Below, piece after piece: positions 8,785-16,378 of a stretch of 64,000 bases of DNA. A program made the position numbers and the translations under genes. This DNA is from Galbibacter kalidii. Lineage in GTDB: Bacteria > Bacteroidota > Bacteroidia > Flavobacteriales > Flavobacteriaceae. The notes under the pieces were generated by a model, which worked only from the letters and a program-made list of their open reading frames with translations, was not told the DNA's origin and made no database searches. The stretch lies in NCBI RefSeq assembly GCF_026241135.1, contig NZ_JAPFGA010000001.1, positions 248,001 through 312,000 on the forward strand, read 5' to 3'. The stretch's first letter is position 1. The number at the start of each line of letters is the position of its first letter.

Positions 8785-9482
8785 AAGCTGTAGTGGAGGA
8801 ACAAAAGCGAACACACAATAGCAATCCCGAAGCTGAGAAGTGTTCCTATCAAAATATACTCGGTGAGTTTTCGGTCTTTGGCTTCGGTGAGGTCACTAAA
8901 TCTGAAAATAGATTTGGCGGCAATTAAAAATCCCACACCTTCCCAATGTTCGGTGATGATAAAAGCGAATACCAAAAGCCTTTCGAGCATCCCGATATAT
9001 TTTCCGGCATTTTCCAGGGAATCCCCTTTGTCCATTTCGGTTTTTGGGGTGTAAACGGAAATAAGCGTTTTAATGAAAATAGAAGTGGGCTCGGTGAGAA
9101 AAATAATGGCTGTAATGAGTAATAATGTGTTTTTATCCGCTTGAAATGATAAATCAAGATTACCGTTGAAAAAACATATCAGAAAAATGACCGCGATATG
9201 CAATAGCTGATCTGAAAAAAAGAGAATCCTACGGGTTTTATCGGTTTGGATGATGAGTTTTGCTGCATCGATTATCAAATGTGAAGCTCCGATGATCAAC
9301 GGAACATACCATAAATTCAAATCCCAAACAAAAAGAAAGGCTAAAATGGTGTGGAGTAATACGTGAAGGTATAGTTTAGGGGATTTTAGTTTTTTAGTTT
9401 CTTTTTCCGCTACCCATTTTTTGGATTGAAAAACAAAGTCACCCAGTAGGTGTGCCAGTAAAAGTCTTAAGAATAGCTCCAT
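8778..9482 (-). CDS. DUF3307 integral membrane protein
   Basis: 234 residues, mostly hydrophobic with six or seven predicted transmembrane segments. The N-terminus LLLAHLLGDFVFQSKKWV is the DUF3307 signature (LLLAHLLADFxLQ), and the next segment has a conserved His in LHVLLHTILAFLF. The biochemical role of the family is unknown. It lies 15 bp downstream of a SatD-family gene in the same orientation, so the two are almost certainly co-transcribed and controlled by the operator array upstream of that gene. Confidence 0.82.
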   Translation of the reverse strand: MELFLRLLLAHLLGDFVFQSKKWVAEKETKKLKSPKLYLHVLLHTILAFLFVWDLNLWYVPLIIGASHLIIDAAKLIIQTDKTRRILFFSDQLLHIAVIFLICFFNGNLDLSFQADKNTLLLITAIIFLTEPTSIFIKTLISVYTPKTEMDKGDSLENAGKYIGMLERLLVFAFIITEHWEGVGFLIAAKSIFRFSDLTEAKDRKLTEYILIGTLLSFGIAIVCSLLFLHYSFQ

Positions 9483-9497
9483 AGGTCGTTAATGTTT

Positions 9498-10109
9498 TTA
9501 AAGGATTTCTATTTTGTTTCGGTACATCTTGTCTAATCTGAATATATCTTCCAAAAAAGCCCTTTTCTGTCGTTCGCTGACAGAATTTTGCTTGATTCCT
9601 ATCAATTCTCCCAATTCTTTTTGTGAAAAATCAGGGTTTGCAATGTTTAAGTTTACAATTTCAGCAGCATTGGTCGTCCAATTGTCCATCGCAATCAACA
9701 TCAGTCTGAAATACAAGTTGAGCTCTTCATTGAGTTTAAGGTTTTTGGTTTTGATGGCCAGGTTTATTTTTTCTTTCTTTAGGAGTTCAAATTGTTCTCC
9801 TGAAAAAATAAAAGCCTCTCCGGTAGATTCAGAGATGTTAAAAGACCGGTATCTCTTTTTTCCTACACCAATAGATATGCGTACATCCAGTCCGTTTACT
9901 GATTTTATAACGGATTTAATCCTGACAGCTGCTAAAAAAGCTTCTCGCGGATCTGGGATTTCCACCTGAAAGCTATCACCCCTGAAAATTTCCCATGCCT
10001 TTTGTGTAGGGGTTATTTTTTTTAATAAACCTTTTAAAGGAACAAGCCATTTGTTAGGGTTGTCCACATTTCTGGATTTGATAATATCTCCTGTTATTAC
10101 ACTTGTCAT
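9498..10109 (-). CDS. SatD-family protein with C-terminal helix-turn-helix
   Basis: 203 residues. The N-terminus TSVITGDIIKSR and FRGDSFQVEI match the SatD family, whose fold resembles nucleotide-cyclase-like domains. RIKSVIKSV and RISIGVGKK follow. The C-terminus (about residues 140-190) contains a helix-turn-helix: SQKELGELIGIKQNSVSERQ. The family name comes from the acid-tolerance operon of Streptococcus mutans, and its molecular role is not established. It is the first gene of a two-gene unit with DUF3307. The upstream spacer is filled by three evenly spaced dyads, so autoregulation through the HTH is a reasonable inference. Confidence 0.8.
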   Translation of the reverse strand: MTSVITGDIIKSRNVDNPNKWLVPLKGLLKKITPTQKAWEIFRGDSFQVEIPDPREAFLAAVRIKSVIKSVNGLDVRISIGVGKKRYRSFNISESTGEAFIFSGEQFELLKKEKINLAIKTKNLKLNEELNLYFRLMLIAMDNWTTNAAEIVNLNIANPDFSQKELGELIGIKQNSVSERQKRAFLEDIFRLDKMYRNKIEIL

Positions 10110-10116
10110 TTTTCAA

Positions 10117-10194
10117 ATATCGTATAAATGTATGATATATGCAAATATCGTCTTAAAACACGATATAATAAAATATCGTTTAAATAAACGATTT
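10117..10194 (-). promoter_or_regulatory. Array of three 22-bp dyads at 28-bp pitch (operator of satD-DUF3307)
   Basis: Dyad 1 (10117-10138) is ATATCGTA-N6-TATGATAT, dyad 2 (10145-10166) is ATATCGT-N8-ACGATAT and dyad 3 (10173-10194) is ATATCGTT-N6-AACGATTT. Each begins exactly 28 bp after the last. They occupy the whole 83-bp gap between the SatD start and the stop codon of the upstream thioesterase gene; dyad 3 overlaps that stop by two bases. The regularity fits cooperative binding of a dimeric repressor or activator. Confidence 0.75.
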
Positions 10195-10756
10195 ATAAAT
10201 CAATCTTTACATTATAACCTTCCAATTCATGGATCACTTGATCGACTGTGTAGTCTAGCTGACTGGAATATTTTTGACGTTCTTTTTTCAATTCCATGCG
10301 TTTGATACTTTTAAAGAAACGTTTCAGATCGTTTTTTGATTCCAATACGAGTCCGGGAACTTTTACGCTTTTACCTTTGTCATCTTTGGCGACCATGGTG
10401 ATATAAGAGGAATTACAATGTTTTACGGCTCCGTTCTGGATGTTTTCTGCTTCAACACGAATACCAACAACCATAGAGGTGTTTCCGACAAAGTTGATGG
10501 AAGCTTTCATGGTGACTAGTTCACCAATTTCAATGGGCTTGAGGAAATCGACCGTGTCAACCGAAGCGGTCACGCAATAGGAACCGGAATGCTTGGATGC
10601 ACAAGCAAATGCAATCTGGTCTAAAAGGGATAAGATATAACCTCCGTGGATTTTCCCACTGAAATTGGAATGGGAGGGAAGCATCAGTTCTGAAATTTCA
10701 ACTCGCGAAGCCGATGCAGGTTTAAATATTGTTTTGGTGTCTTTTGTTTTTGACAT
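10193..10756 (-). CDS. Hot-dog fold acyl-CoA thioesterase (YciA-like)
   Basis: 187 residues. The hot-dog helix is preceded by MLPSHSNFSGKIHGGYIL, with the Asn and HGG of the cytosolic acyl-CoA hydrolase family, then LLDQIAFACASKHSG. Later strands read VTASVDTVDFLKPIEIGELV, as in YciA and ACOT7-type enzymes. These release free fatty acid and CoA from acyl-CoA in the cytosol. The extra C-terminal helix (about residues 130-187, rich in Lys and Glu) is longer than in YciA. It follows rmuC by 28 bp in the same direction. Confidence 0.87.
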   Translation of the reverse strand: MSKTKDTKTIFKPASASRVEISELMLPSHSNFSGKIHGGYILSLLDQIAFACASKHSGSYCVTASVDTVDFLKPIEIGELVTMKASINFVGNTSMVVGIRVEAENIQNGAVKHCNSSYITMVAKDDKGKSVKVPGLVLESKNDLKRFFKSIKRMELKKERQKYSSQLDYTVDQVIHELEGYNVKIDL

Positions 10757-10784
10757 GTTGGTTAGTGCAAATTTTTAATAGTAT

Positions 10785-12113
10785 TTATTCTTCTATATCT
10801 TCGTCAGAGGATCGATCGAGCCATTTTTGGTCAATTTGTTTACTGGCTTTGGCTCCAAGCTTTTTGAGCTTTTCAACCCTACCGAGCAAATTCCCTCTTC
10901 CGGTGAGTTTGGTCATGGATGAGGTATAGGTGTTTTGTACGGTTTGCAGTTGTTTTCCCACTTTTTCGAAGTCATCCAACAGGTTCTTAAACTGATCGTA
11001 CAACCTTCCGGCTTGAACGGCAATATCTAGCGCATTTTTATGTTGTTTATCGTTTTGCCACATGCTGTCAATAGTGCGCAAAGTGGCCAATAGGGTAGAA
11101 GGCGTAACGATAACGATGTTCTTTTCAAAAGCGGTGTTGTAGAGTTGAGGCTCTTGTTGCAATGCCATGGCAAAAGCCGGTTCAAGTGGAATGAACAACA
11201 AAACGAAATCCGGACTTTCAATTTGATAGAGTTCGTGATAATTTTTTGCGCTAAGCTGATCTACGTGTTTTTTTATCGAATTGACATGCTCTTTCAGCAG
11301 TGCCGGTTTTAGGTTTTCATCCTCTTCATTGACATAGCGCTCGTATGCGATCAATGATACTTTTGAATCGACAATCATTTTTTTGTTGTCCGGCAAGTGA
11401 ATAATTACATCGGGGAGCACGCGTTTCCCGTCGTCTGTGGTAAAACTGTTTTGAACGGTATATTCGCTGTCTTTCTCCAAACCTGATTTTTCAAGTACTC
11501 GTTCCAAGACCAATTCGCCCCAATTCCCTTGCATTTTGGTGTCACCTTTTAGGGCTTTGGTAAGGTTGGACGCTTCTTTGGTGATCTGTTGGTTTAGTTC
11601 TTTGAGGTTTTTAAGTTGTTCCTGAAGTGCTGAATGACGGTTGATACTCTCTTTGTTAGAGTTTTCTACCCGTTTTTCAAAATGCTGTATCTTTTCCTGG
11701 AGTGGATCTAGGATGTTTTTGATGTTTTCCTTATTCTGAAGGGTAAATTTTTCTGATTTTTCCTCTAAAATCCTGTTGGCGAGAATTTGGAAGTCTTTTG
11801 TGAACTTTTCCTGAAGCTTTTCTACTTCCTCTTTTTGCTCTTTGTTTTTTTGAAGCAGGTTGTCAAAATCGACTTCTTTTCGGGAAAGTTGTATCGCCAG
11901 AGCTTCTTTTTGTTCTCTGATTTCTTCTTTCTGAACGCCTTCTTTTTCCACTTCTTCCTTTAATGAAGTAATGGTGTTTTGCAGTTGTTTTTCACGTTCT
12001 TCAGCAGTACTTTTTACAGAGCCGTGTTTTAATCGCTGAATGTAAATTCCGAGGAAAACCCCGGCAATGGCACAAACAAAAGCAATGAGTATAAGAAGAA
12101 GATTGTCGGTCAT
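10785..12113 (-). CDS. rmuC: RmuC-family protein
   Basis: 442 residues. One N-terminal membrane helix (LLLILIAFVCAIAGVFLGIY) is followed by a long coiled coil (about 30-190, Glu/Lys/Gln-rich). The RmuC nuclease-like domain follows, with MQGNWGELVLERVLEKSGLE, PDVIIHLPDNKKMIVDSKVS and PDFVLLFIPLEPAFAMAL. In E. coli RmuC limits recombination-associated inversions at short inverted repeats. The PD-(D/E)xK-like Asp and Lys are visible in PDVII and VDSKVS. The gene starts its own unit and reads toward the thioesterase gene. Confidence 0.92.
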   Translation of the reverse strand: MTDNLLLILIAFVCAIAGVFLGIYIQRLKHGSVKSTAEEREKQLQNTITSLKEEVEKEGVQKEEIREQKEALAIQLSRKEVDFDNLLQKNKEQKEEVEKLQEKFTKDFQILANRILEEKSEKFTLQNKENIKNILDPLQEKIQHFEKRVENSNKESINRHSALQEQLKNLKELNQQITKEASNLTKALKGDTKMQGNWGELVLERVLEKSGLEKDSEYTVQNSFTTDDGKRVLPDVIIHLPDNKKMIVDSKVSLIAYERYVNEEDENLKPALLKEHVNSIKKHVDQLSAKNYHELYQIESPDFVLLFIPLEPAFAMALQQEPQLYNTAFEKNIVIVTPSTLLATLRTIDSMWQNDKQHKNALDIAVQAGRLYDQFKNLLDDFEKVGKQLQTVQNTYTSSMTKLTGRGNLLGRVEKLKKLGAKASKQIDQKWLDRSSDEDIEE

Positions 12114-12221
12114 TATCCTGATTGAGTTGAAAGGTTAAATCTTAAACGAATTGTAAAGATAAAAGAATCGTACTGATTTTTTGTTTAGATCAAAAACAAT
12201 TCTTGTTGTTCGATTTTGGAC

Positions 12222-13022
12222 TTAATCGTCTTTTTTGACCTTAAAACTACCTGAAAGGGTGTCGAATTCCACAAATCCTTTGGGGAAAAGGTGTTGAAAA
12301 CGGTCATTTTTAATAAGGTTTTCCGGACTGTCCAAGACAGAACCCTGCGGATGGAGGATCAATATTTTATCAGCCAATTGTATGGCGAGATCTATTTCGT
12401 GTGTTGAAAAAAGCACCGCTTTTTGGGTCTGATGCGCAATTTTCTTTAGCAGTTTTAACACAGAAACCTTGTGATAGATATCCAAATGTGTAGTGGGCTC
12501 GTCCAGGATAACCAGCGAAGTGTCTTGTGCCAGTGCTCTCGCGATCATCACCTTTTGTAACTGTCCGTCGCTGAGCTCAAAACATTTTTTATGTTTCATG
12601 GAGTCGAGGTCCATTAGGTCAATAACCTCCCTTACTTTTTCTTGATCGGTTTCAGATAGTTTTCCAACCCAATTGGTGTAGGGTTGTCTACCTAGTGCAA
12701 TAACTTCAGCTACATTCAGGTTTTTTGCAGGGATATGTTCAGTTAAAACCACACTGATTTCCGTAGCTAATGTCAGCGGACTGTAAGTTTGGATCGGTTT
12801 TTTATTAAGGGTGATGCCCCCCGAAAGTGATGGTTGTATATTGGCAAGCGTACGAAGCAAGGTGGATTTCCCAATACCGTTGGCACCGACAATGGCCACA
12901 AGTTCTCCTTTTTCTATTTGAAAACTAATCTTTTCGGCTACAGTAATAGCATTTTTCTTGGATTTGTAGCCAATGCTTAAATCCTCAACTTTTAATACGG
13001 TATGTTTTTTATCTGTACTGAT
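12222..13022 (-). CDS. btuD: Cobalamin/iron-siderophore type ABC transporter ATPase without a canonical start codon
   Basis: It has Walker A GANGIGKST, signature LSDGQLQKVMIARAL, Walker B SLVILDEP and H-loop STHEIDL, typical of FecE/BtuD ATPases. Conserved N-terminal strands and the A-loop Tyr (LKVEDLSIGYKSKK) are encoded upstream of the GTG at 12899. Between that GTG and the in-frame stop at 13026-13028 there is no ATG, GTG or TTG. The start given (ATC at 13022) is therefore provisional; an annotation program would probably use 12899 and lose about 41 residues. It lies 6-12 bp after the permease gene, so coupling is likely. Context (btuC, btuF, riboswitch-controlled btuB) suggests vitamin B12 import. 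Confidence 0.8.
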   Translation of the reverse strand: MSTDKKHTVLKVEDLSIGYKSKKNAITVAEKISFQIEKGELVAIVGANGIGKSTLLRTLANIQPSLSGGITLNKKPIQTYSPLTLATEISVVLTEHIPAKNLNVAEVIALGRQPYTNWVGKLSETDQEKVREVIDLMDLDSMKHKKCFELSDGQLQKVMIARALAQDTSLVILDEPTTHLDIYHKVSVLKLLKKIAHQTQKAVLFSTHEIDLAIQLADKILILHPQGSVLDSPENLIKNDRFQHLFPKGFVEFDTLSGSFKVKKDD

Positions 13023-13033
13023 AACTTAAATTT

Positions 13034-14065
13034 TTAGAATACCATTTTTCGTTTCCTTACTAAAAGCCAAATCACGACAGGGGCTCCAACAATGGAAGTG
13101 ATGGCATTGATGGGTAGTGAATGTTCACTGCCAGGTAATTGGGCAATGGTGTCGCATATGAGCATCAAAATACCTCCGTAAATAGCTGTGGCTGGAACCA
13201 AGACATGATGGTTGGGGGTATTGAAAATTTGCCTTGTTAAATGAGGTACTGCCAATCCTATAAATGCAATAGGACCGACATAGGCAGTCACACTTCCTGC
13301 CAAAATACTGGTAGCCACAATAATTAAATACCGGGATTTTTGGATGTGGGTACCCAAACTTCTCGCATAATTTTCACCCAAGAGCAAGGAATTAAGCGAT
13401 TTGATGGAGATAACGGCCAGAATCAATCCGACGAGGACTAGAGTAGTGAGTAATATGATCTGGTCCCAACTCAGATTCCCCAAGTTCCCAAAAGACCAGA
13501 AAATATATTGTTGTAATTTCTCTTTGTTCGTAAAATAAGAGAGCACACTCACAACTGCAGCCGTAATGCTACCAAACATGAGTCCGATAATGAGCAATGC
13601 CATAGTGTCCCTTACCTTGGAAGCAACGATAACGATAGCCAATAAAACAACAAAACTCCCTAAGGTCGCTGCAATAGCTATGGAAAGTTGTCCAACGATC
13701 AATGAAGCGGCAACTCCCGTGAGAAGTGAACCTCCCATGATAAACAATGCAACTCCCAGACTGGCTCCGGAACTGATTCCCAAAACAAAAGGTCCGGCAA
13801 GCGGATTTCTGAAAAGGGTTTGCATGAGTAATCCACTTATAGACAGGCTACAACCCGTTAAAATTGCAGTGATGGCCTTCGGAATTCGATAGTGGAGTAT
13901 GATATAGTTCCAGGATTCTTTTTCAACTTCTTGCCCTAAGACTGTATGAATAATTTCTTTCATGGGGATGGAAACCGACCCCAAACTGATGTTCAGCAGA
14001 AAGCAAAACAACAGCAAAACACTGATGATAATGAATGCTAAACGATATGTTTTTAATGATTTCAA
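13034..14065 (-). CDS. btuC: FecCD/BtuC-family ABC permease
   Basis: 343 residues with about ten transmembrane helices. Family motifs are YRIPKAITAILTGCSLSISG, MQTLFRNPLAGPFVLGISSG and AFIGLAVPHLTRQIF, with the cytoplasmic coupling Gly. It forms the dimeric channel of a type II importer for cobalamin, haem or ferric siderophores. Its ATG overlaps the stop of the substrate-binding protein gene by 4 bp (ATGA), and the ATPase follows closely. The B12 assignment rests on the riboswitch-btuB pair across the divergent boundary. Confidence 0.9.
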   Translation of the reverse strand: MKSLKTYRLAFIIISVLLLFCFLLNISLGSVSIPMKEIIHTVLGQEVEKESWNYIILHYRIPKAITAILTGCSLSISGLLMQTLFRNPLAGPFVLGISSGASLGVALFIMGGSLLTGVAASLIVGQLSIAIAATLGSFVVLLAIVIVASKVRDTMALLIIGLMFGSITAAVVSVLSYFTNKEKLQQYIFWSFGNLGNLSWDQIILLTTLVLVGLILAVISIKSLNSLLLGENYARSLGTHIQKSRYLIIVATSILAGSVTAYVGPIAFIGLAVPHLTRQIFNTPNHHVLVPATAIYGGILMLICDTIAQLPGSEHSLPINAITSIVGAPVVIWLLVRKRKMVF

Positions 14066-15228
14066 GGATTTAAAGGCTTAAAAAAGACAGGCTCATAGGT
14101 CGGCAGTATTTCCGGATGCAAAATATGAATAATATCTTTTAATACGATATCGGGGCGGTTGGGAGCCAGTTCATAATACAATAAGCCTCCGGTAGCCCCA
14201 GTGGAAAGACTGTAAGTATAAATTTTCTTGTTTTTATAAGCATCAAAGCGGGTGTAATGCGGATTCGTTTCTTTCAATTGCTTGTAAGAAGTATACTGTC
14301 CTGGACCGATCCAAAACTCGGCATTTTGGCCTTTTTCCAAAACACTTTCAAAGTTGAGGGAGATACTTCCACTACCAGAAGTATCTTTCCATAAATAGTC
14401 GGCACCTGCATCTTTCAGGAAATGGGCAGCCCAACTTTCCCCGGTGGGGACATACCAAATATCTTCAAACATAGAACCGCTTAGAACCGTAGGTCGATTT
14501 TCGGCTTCTTGTGCCAATGCTTTGGCGGCGTTGTAGGAAGTGACAATCTCATTAAAAATAGAATCAGCTTCTTTTTCTTTATCGAAAAAAACACCAAAAA
14601 ATTTGATCCATTCTGCTTTCCCCAAGGGATGGTCCTCTACCCAATCCCCGTTATACACAACAGGGATTCCGGCGTGTTCTATAGTGTTGTAGGTTTTGTT
14701 TTCGGCCTCAATACTGAATCCCATCACTAAGTCAGGTTTAAGATCGATGAGCACTTCCGTATTGACAGATTCATTCAAGCCGAGCTCTTGTATATTACCA
14801 TTTTCCACATCTTTTCTCACACTTTTTGAAGAAATATAATCCGTACCCGGAAAACCAACCAATTTATCTTCAATCCCTAAAGATTCCACAGCGGGGATGT
14901 GGGTGGTAGAAGTGGCTACAAACCTTTCGACCGGGGTGGGGATGATTGCATCGTAGTTTGAGGCGTCGATCCTTATGGTTTTCATGTCTTTCTTGTTGAT
15001 CAAAGCATATTCATAGGTCTTATCAGCATTATCCCATGGAGAATTCACTTTGATGACTGTTATTTTCCCTTGTTTGCTGATCGAAAAACCCTGTGCATAT
15101 GTTACAGGAACCAAAGTTGCTTTTACTTCTTTTTCAGTTTGATTTTCCTTTACATCAGTATTTTTTCCCCCGGTTTCTTTTTTACAAGCCAGAAGAAGTA
15201 TTACGGATAAGAATATGAGTTTTTTCAC
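14062..15228 (-). CDS. btuF: Periplasmic B12/iron-chelate binding lipoprotein
   Basis: 388 residues from the GTG at 15228, which gives a clean lipoprotein signal (KKLIFLSVILLLACKKE, lipobox LLAC). The longer frame to 15294 has no signal peptide. The mature part has the two-lobe helical-backbone fold: RFVATSTTHIPAVESLGIEDKLVGF, DLKPDLVMGFS, GIPVVYNGDWVEDHPLGKAEWI and ELAPNRPDIVLKDII. In Bacteroidota this type usually binds cobalamin, haem or siderophores at the outer face of the inner membrane. It is the first gene of the btuF-C-D unit. Confidence 0.88.
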   Translation of the reverse strand: MKKLIFLSVILLLACKKETGGKNTDVKENQTEKEVKATLVPVTYAQGFSISKQGKITVIKVNSPWDNADKTYEYALINKKDMKTIRIDASNYDAIIPTPVERFVATSTTHIPAVESLGIEDKLVGFPGTDYISSKSVRKDVENGNIQELGLNESVNTEVLIDLKPDLVMGFSIEAENKTYNTIEHAGIPVVYNGDWVEDHPLGKAEWIKFFGVFFDKEKEADSIFNEIVTSYNAAKALAQEAENRPTVLSGSMFEDIWYVPTGESWAAHFLKDAGADYLWKDTSGSGSISLNFESVLEKGQNAEFWIGPGQYTSYKQLKETNPHYTRFDAYKNKKIYTYSLSTGATGGLLYYELAPNRPDIVLKDIIHILHPEILPTYEPVFFKPLNP

Positions 15229-15293
15229 GTGTGATATATTTTTTCGGAATAAAATTAACCCTAATGAATAAAGAGGGTATAGAGAGCGCAACA

Positions 15294-15310
15294 ATGAAGG
15301 AGCCCTTCAT
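15294..15310. promoter_or_regulatory. Perfect 17-bp palindrome upstream of btuF
   Basis: ATGAAGG-AGC-CCTTCAT, between the hepT stop and the btuF start. It could be an operator for btuFCD or simply a hairpin at the end of hepT. No T-run follows in the hepT direction. Confidence 0.35.
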
Positions 15311-15327
15311 GGGGGGCATCCTTGGTG

Positions 15328-15687
15328 CTAGCCATTTTCATCTTCTTCATTTTGATTATTGGCAATATTTAACCAGTTGATAAGCGTGTCTAAATATGTT
15401 TCTATAATGCTCCAAACGATTTCGTGGTCGATTCCAAAATATTCATGGACAATTCTATTTCGAAACCCTCGAATCCTATTCCATTCAATTTTTGGATTTT
15501 TCTCCCTGAAATCGGCGTCAATTCTGTTGGCAGCTTCCCCTATGATTTCAAAATTTCGGATAACTGCGTCAATCGTTTTTTCATCGGATAAAAAATCATC
15601 AAAACTAAGTCCCTGTGTATATCGTTTTATCTTTAATGCAGATTGTAGCATATTATCTAACAGTAGTATGGTGTCCCGCTTAGACAT
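15328..15687 (-). CDS. hepT: HepT-like RNase toxin (DUF86)
   Basis: 119 residues, all alpha-helical HEPN domain. The active-site motif Rx4-6HxY is present as RNRIVHEYFG (about residues 82-91), with the conserved IGEAANRI segment before it. HepT is an RNase toxin neutralised by its MntA partner, which AMPylates the Tyr of the motif. The start overlaps the mntA stop by 8 bp, the usual order being antitoxin then toxin. The pair interrupts the cobalamin import locus. Confidence 0.9.
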   Translation of the reverse strand: MSKRDTILLLDNMLQSALKIKRYTQGLSFDDFLSDEKTIDAVIRNFEIIGEAANRIDADFREKNPKIEWNRIRGFRNRIVHEYFGIDHEIVWSIIETYLDTLINWLNIANNQNEEDENG

Positions 15688-15970
15688 ATATTAAATCTGA
15701 GTTGATTGAATTTAAATATTTCTCTTTGATTCCTTTTTTGGAAACCAAATCGACTTTGAATCCGACAATTTTTTCCAACTCTTCAGCTAAATCAATAAAC
15801 CTTATACCGATTCTATCTGAAAACTCCACGAGAATATCCAAATCACTGGAATTCTCTTGTTCACTGCGTGAATAGGAACCAAATATCGCCAATGATTTGA
15901 TTGGGTAGTCTTTAAACAATCTACTTTTGTGACTACTCAATTTGTTTTTTATGTCTTGTAATGTTCTCAT
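15680..15970 (-). CDS. mntA: MntA-like nucleotidyltransferase antitoxin
   Basis: 96 residues from the ATG at 15970; an earlier ATG at 15997 adds nine unlikely residues. The minimal nucleotidyltransferase motif GSx10DxD is intact (GSYSRSEQENSSDLD, about residues 30-44), followed by LVEFSDRIGIRFIDLAEELE and a third Asp in KVDLVSK. Proteins of this group transfer AMP from ATP to HepT and so switch off its RNase activity. It is the first gene of the minus-strand pair, 130 bp from the riboswitch. Confidence 0.88.
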   Translation of the reverse strand: MRTLQDIKNKLSSHKSRLFKDYPIKSLAIFGSYSRSEQENSSDLDILVEFSDRIGIRFIDLAEELEKIVGFKVDLVSKKGIKEKYLNSINSDLIYV

Positions 15971-16102
15971 ACTCCAAAAATACCAAATTTTACTCACTAA
16001 GTGAGATTTTAAATGCTCCGATGCTTGTGTCGAAGTATTTTTTACGTTGTGAAGTTAAGTTGTCCTTTCTTGGTTGGTCTTAACCAAATGTTTACTTTTA
16101 CG

Positions 16103-16302
16103 CCGAATTTAAGGTTTTCAAATCTGTTATTGGCAGATTTGGATGAAAAGGGAATACGGTGTAATTCCGTAGCTGTTCCCGCAACTGTGTGCTTAGTCCG
16201 CCGTCGGCGGATGCTTGATGCACTTCTTTTAACCACTGTTCGTCATGAGCGGACGGGAAGGTAACATCAAGACGCAAGCCAGGAGACCTGCCTGAATTCA
16301 AA
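16103..16302 (+). ncRNA. Cobalamin riboswitch aptamer upstream of btuB
   Basis: Conserved blocks occur in order. AAAAGGGAA lies at 16146-16154. GGTGTAATTCCGTAGCTGTTCCCGC begins near 16158 (GGTG-N-A-TCC, GCTG, CCCGCAACTGT). A variable arm follows, and the B12 box GCCAGGAGACCTGCC spans about 16277-16291. P1 can form between GAATTTAAGG (from 16105) and CCTGAATTC (to 16299). Binding of adenosyl- or hydroxocobalamin would repress btuB through the terminator downstream. Confidence 0.95.
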
Positions 16303-16334
16303 AATAATGTCAAACTTTCGGGATAAAGGTTTGC

Positions 16335-16358
16335 GTATGGGTACACTCATACTTTTTT
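16335..16358 (+). terminator. Riboswitch expression-platform terminator
   Basis: GTATGGGT-AC-ACTCATAC forms an 8-bp stem (one G-U) at 16335-16352, followed by six T. It ends 21 bp before the btuB ATG and comes after the aptamer, so B12 control is probably at transcription termination. An alternative hairpin (CAAAC...GTTTG, 16311-16333) just before it could be part of the switch. Confidence 0.8.
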
Positions 16359-16378
16359 CCCTTTTTAAAACTTCATAA

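Noticed and set aside
10117-10194. CRISPR or short tandem repeat
   Set aside because: Only three units, each an inverted repeat, placed precisely upstream of a gene with an HTH; an operator array is the simpler reading.
16013-16264. 83-residue plus-strand open frame upstream of btuB
   Set aside because: It runs over the conserved riboswitch aptamer, and the amino acid sequence has no protein-like features.
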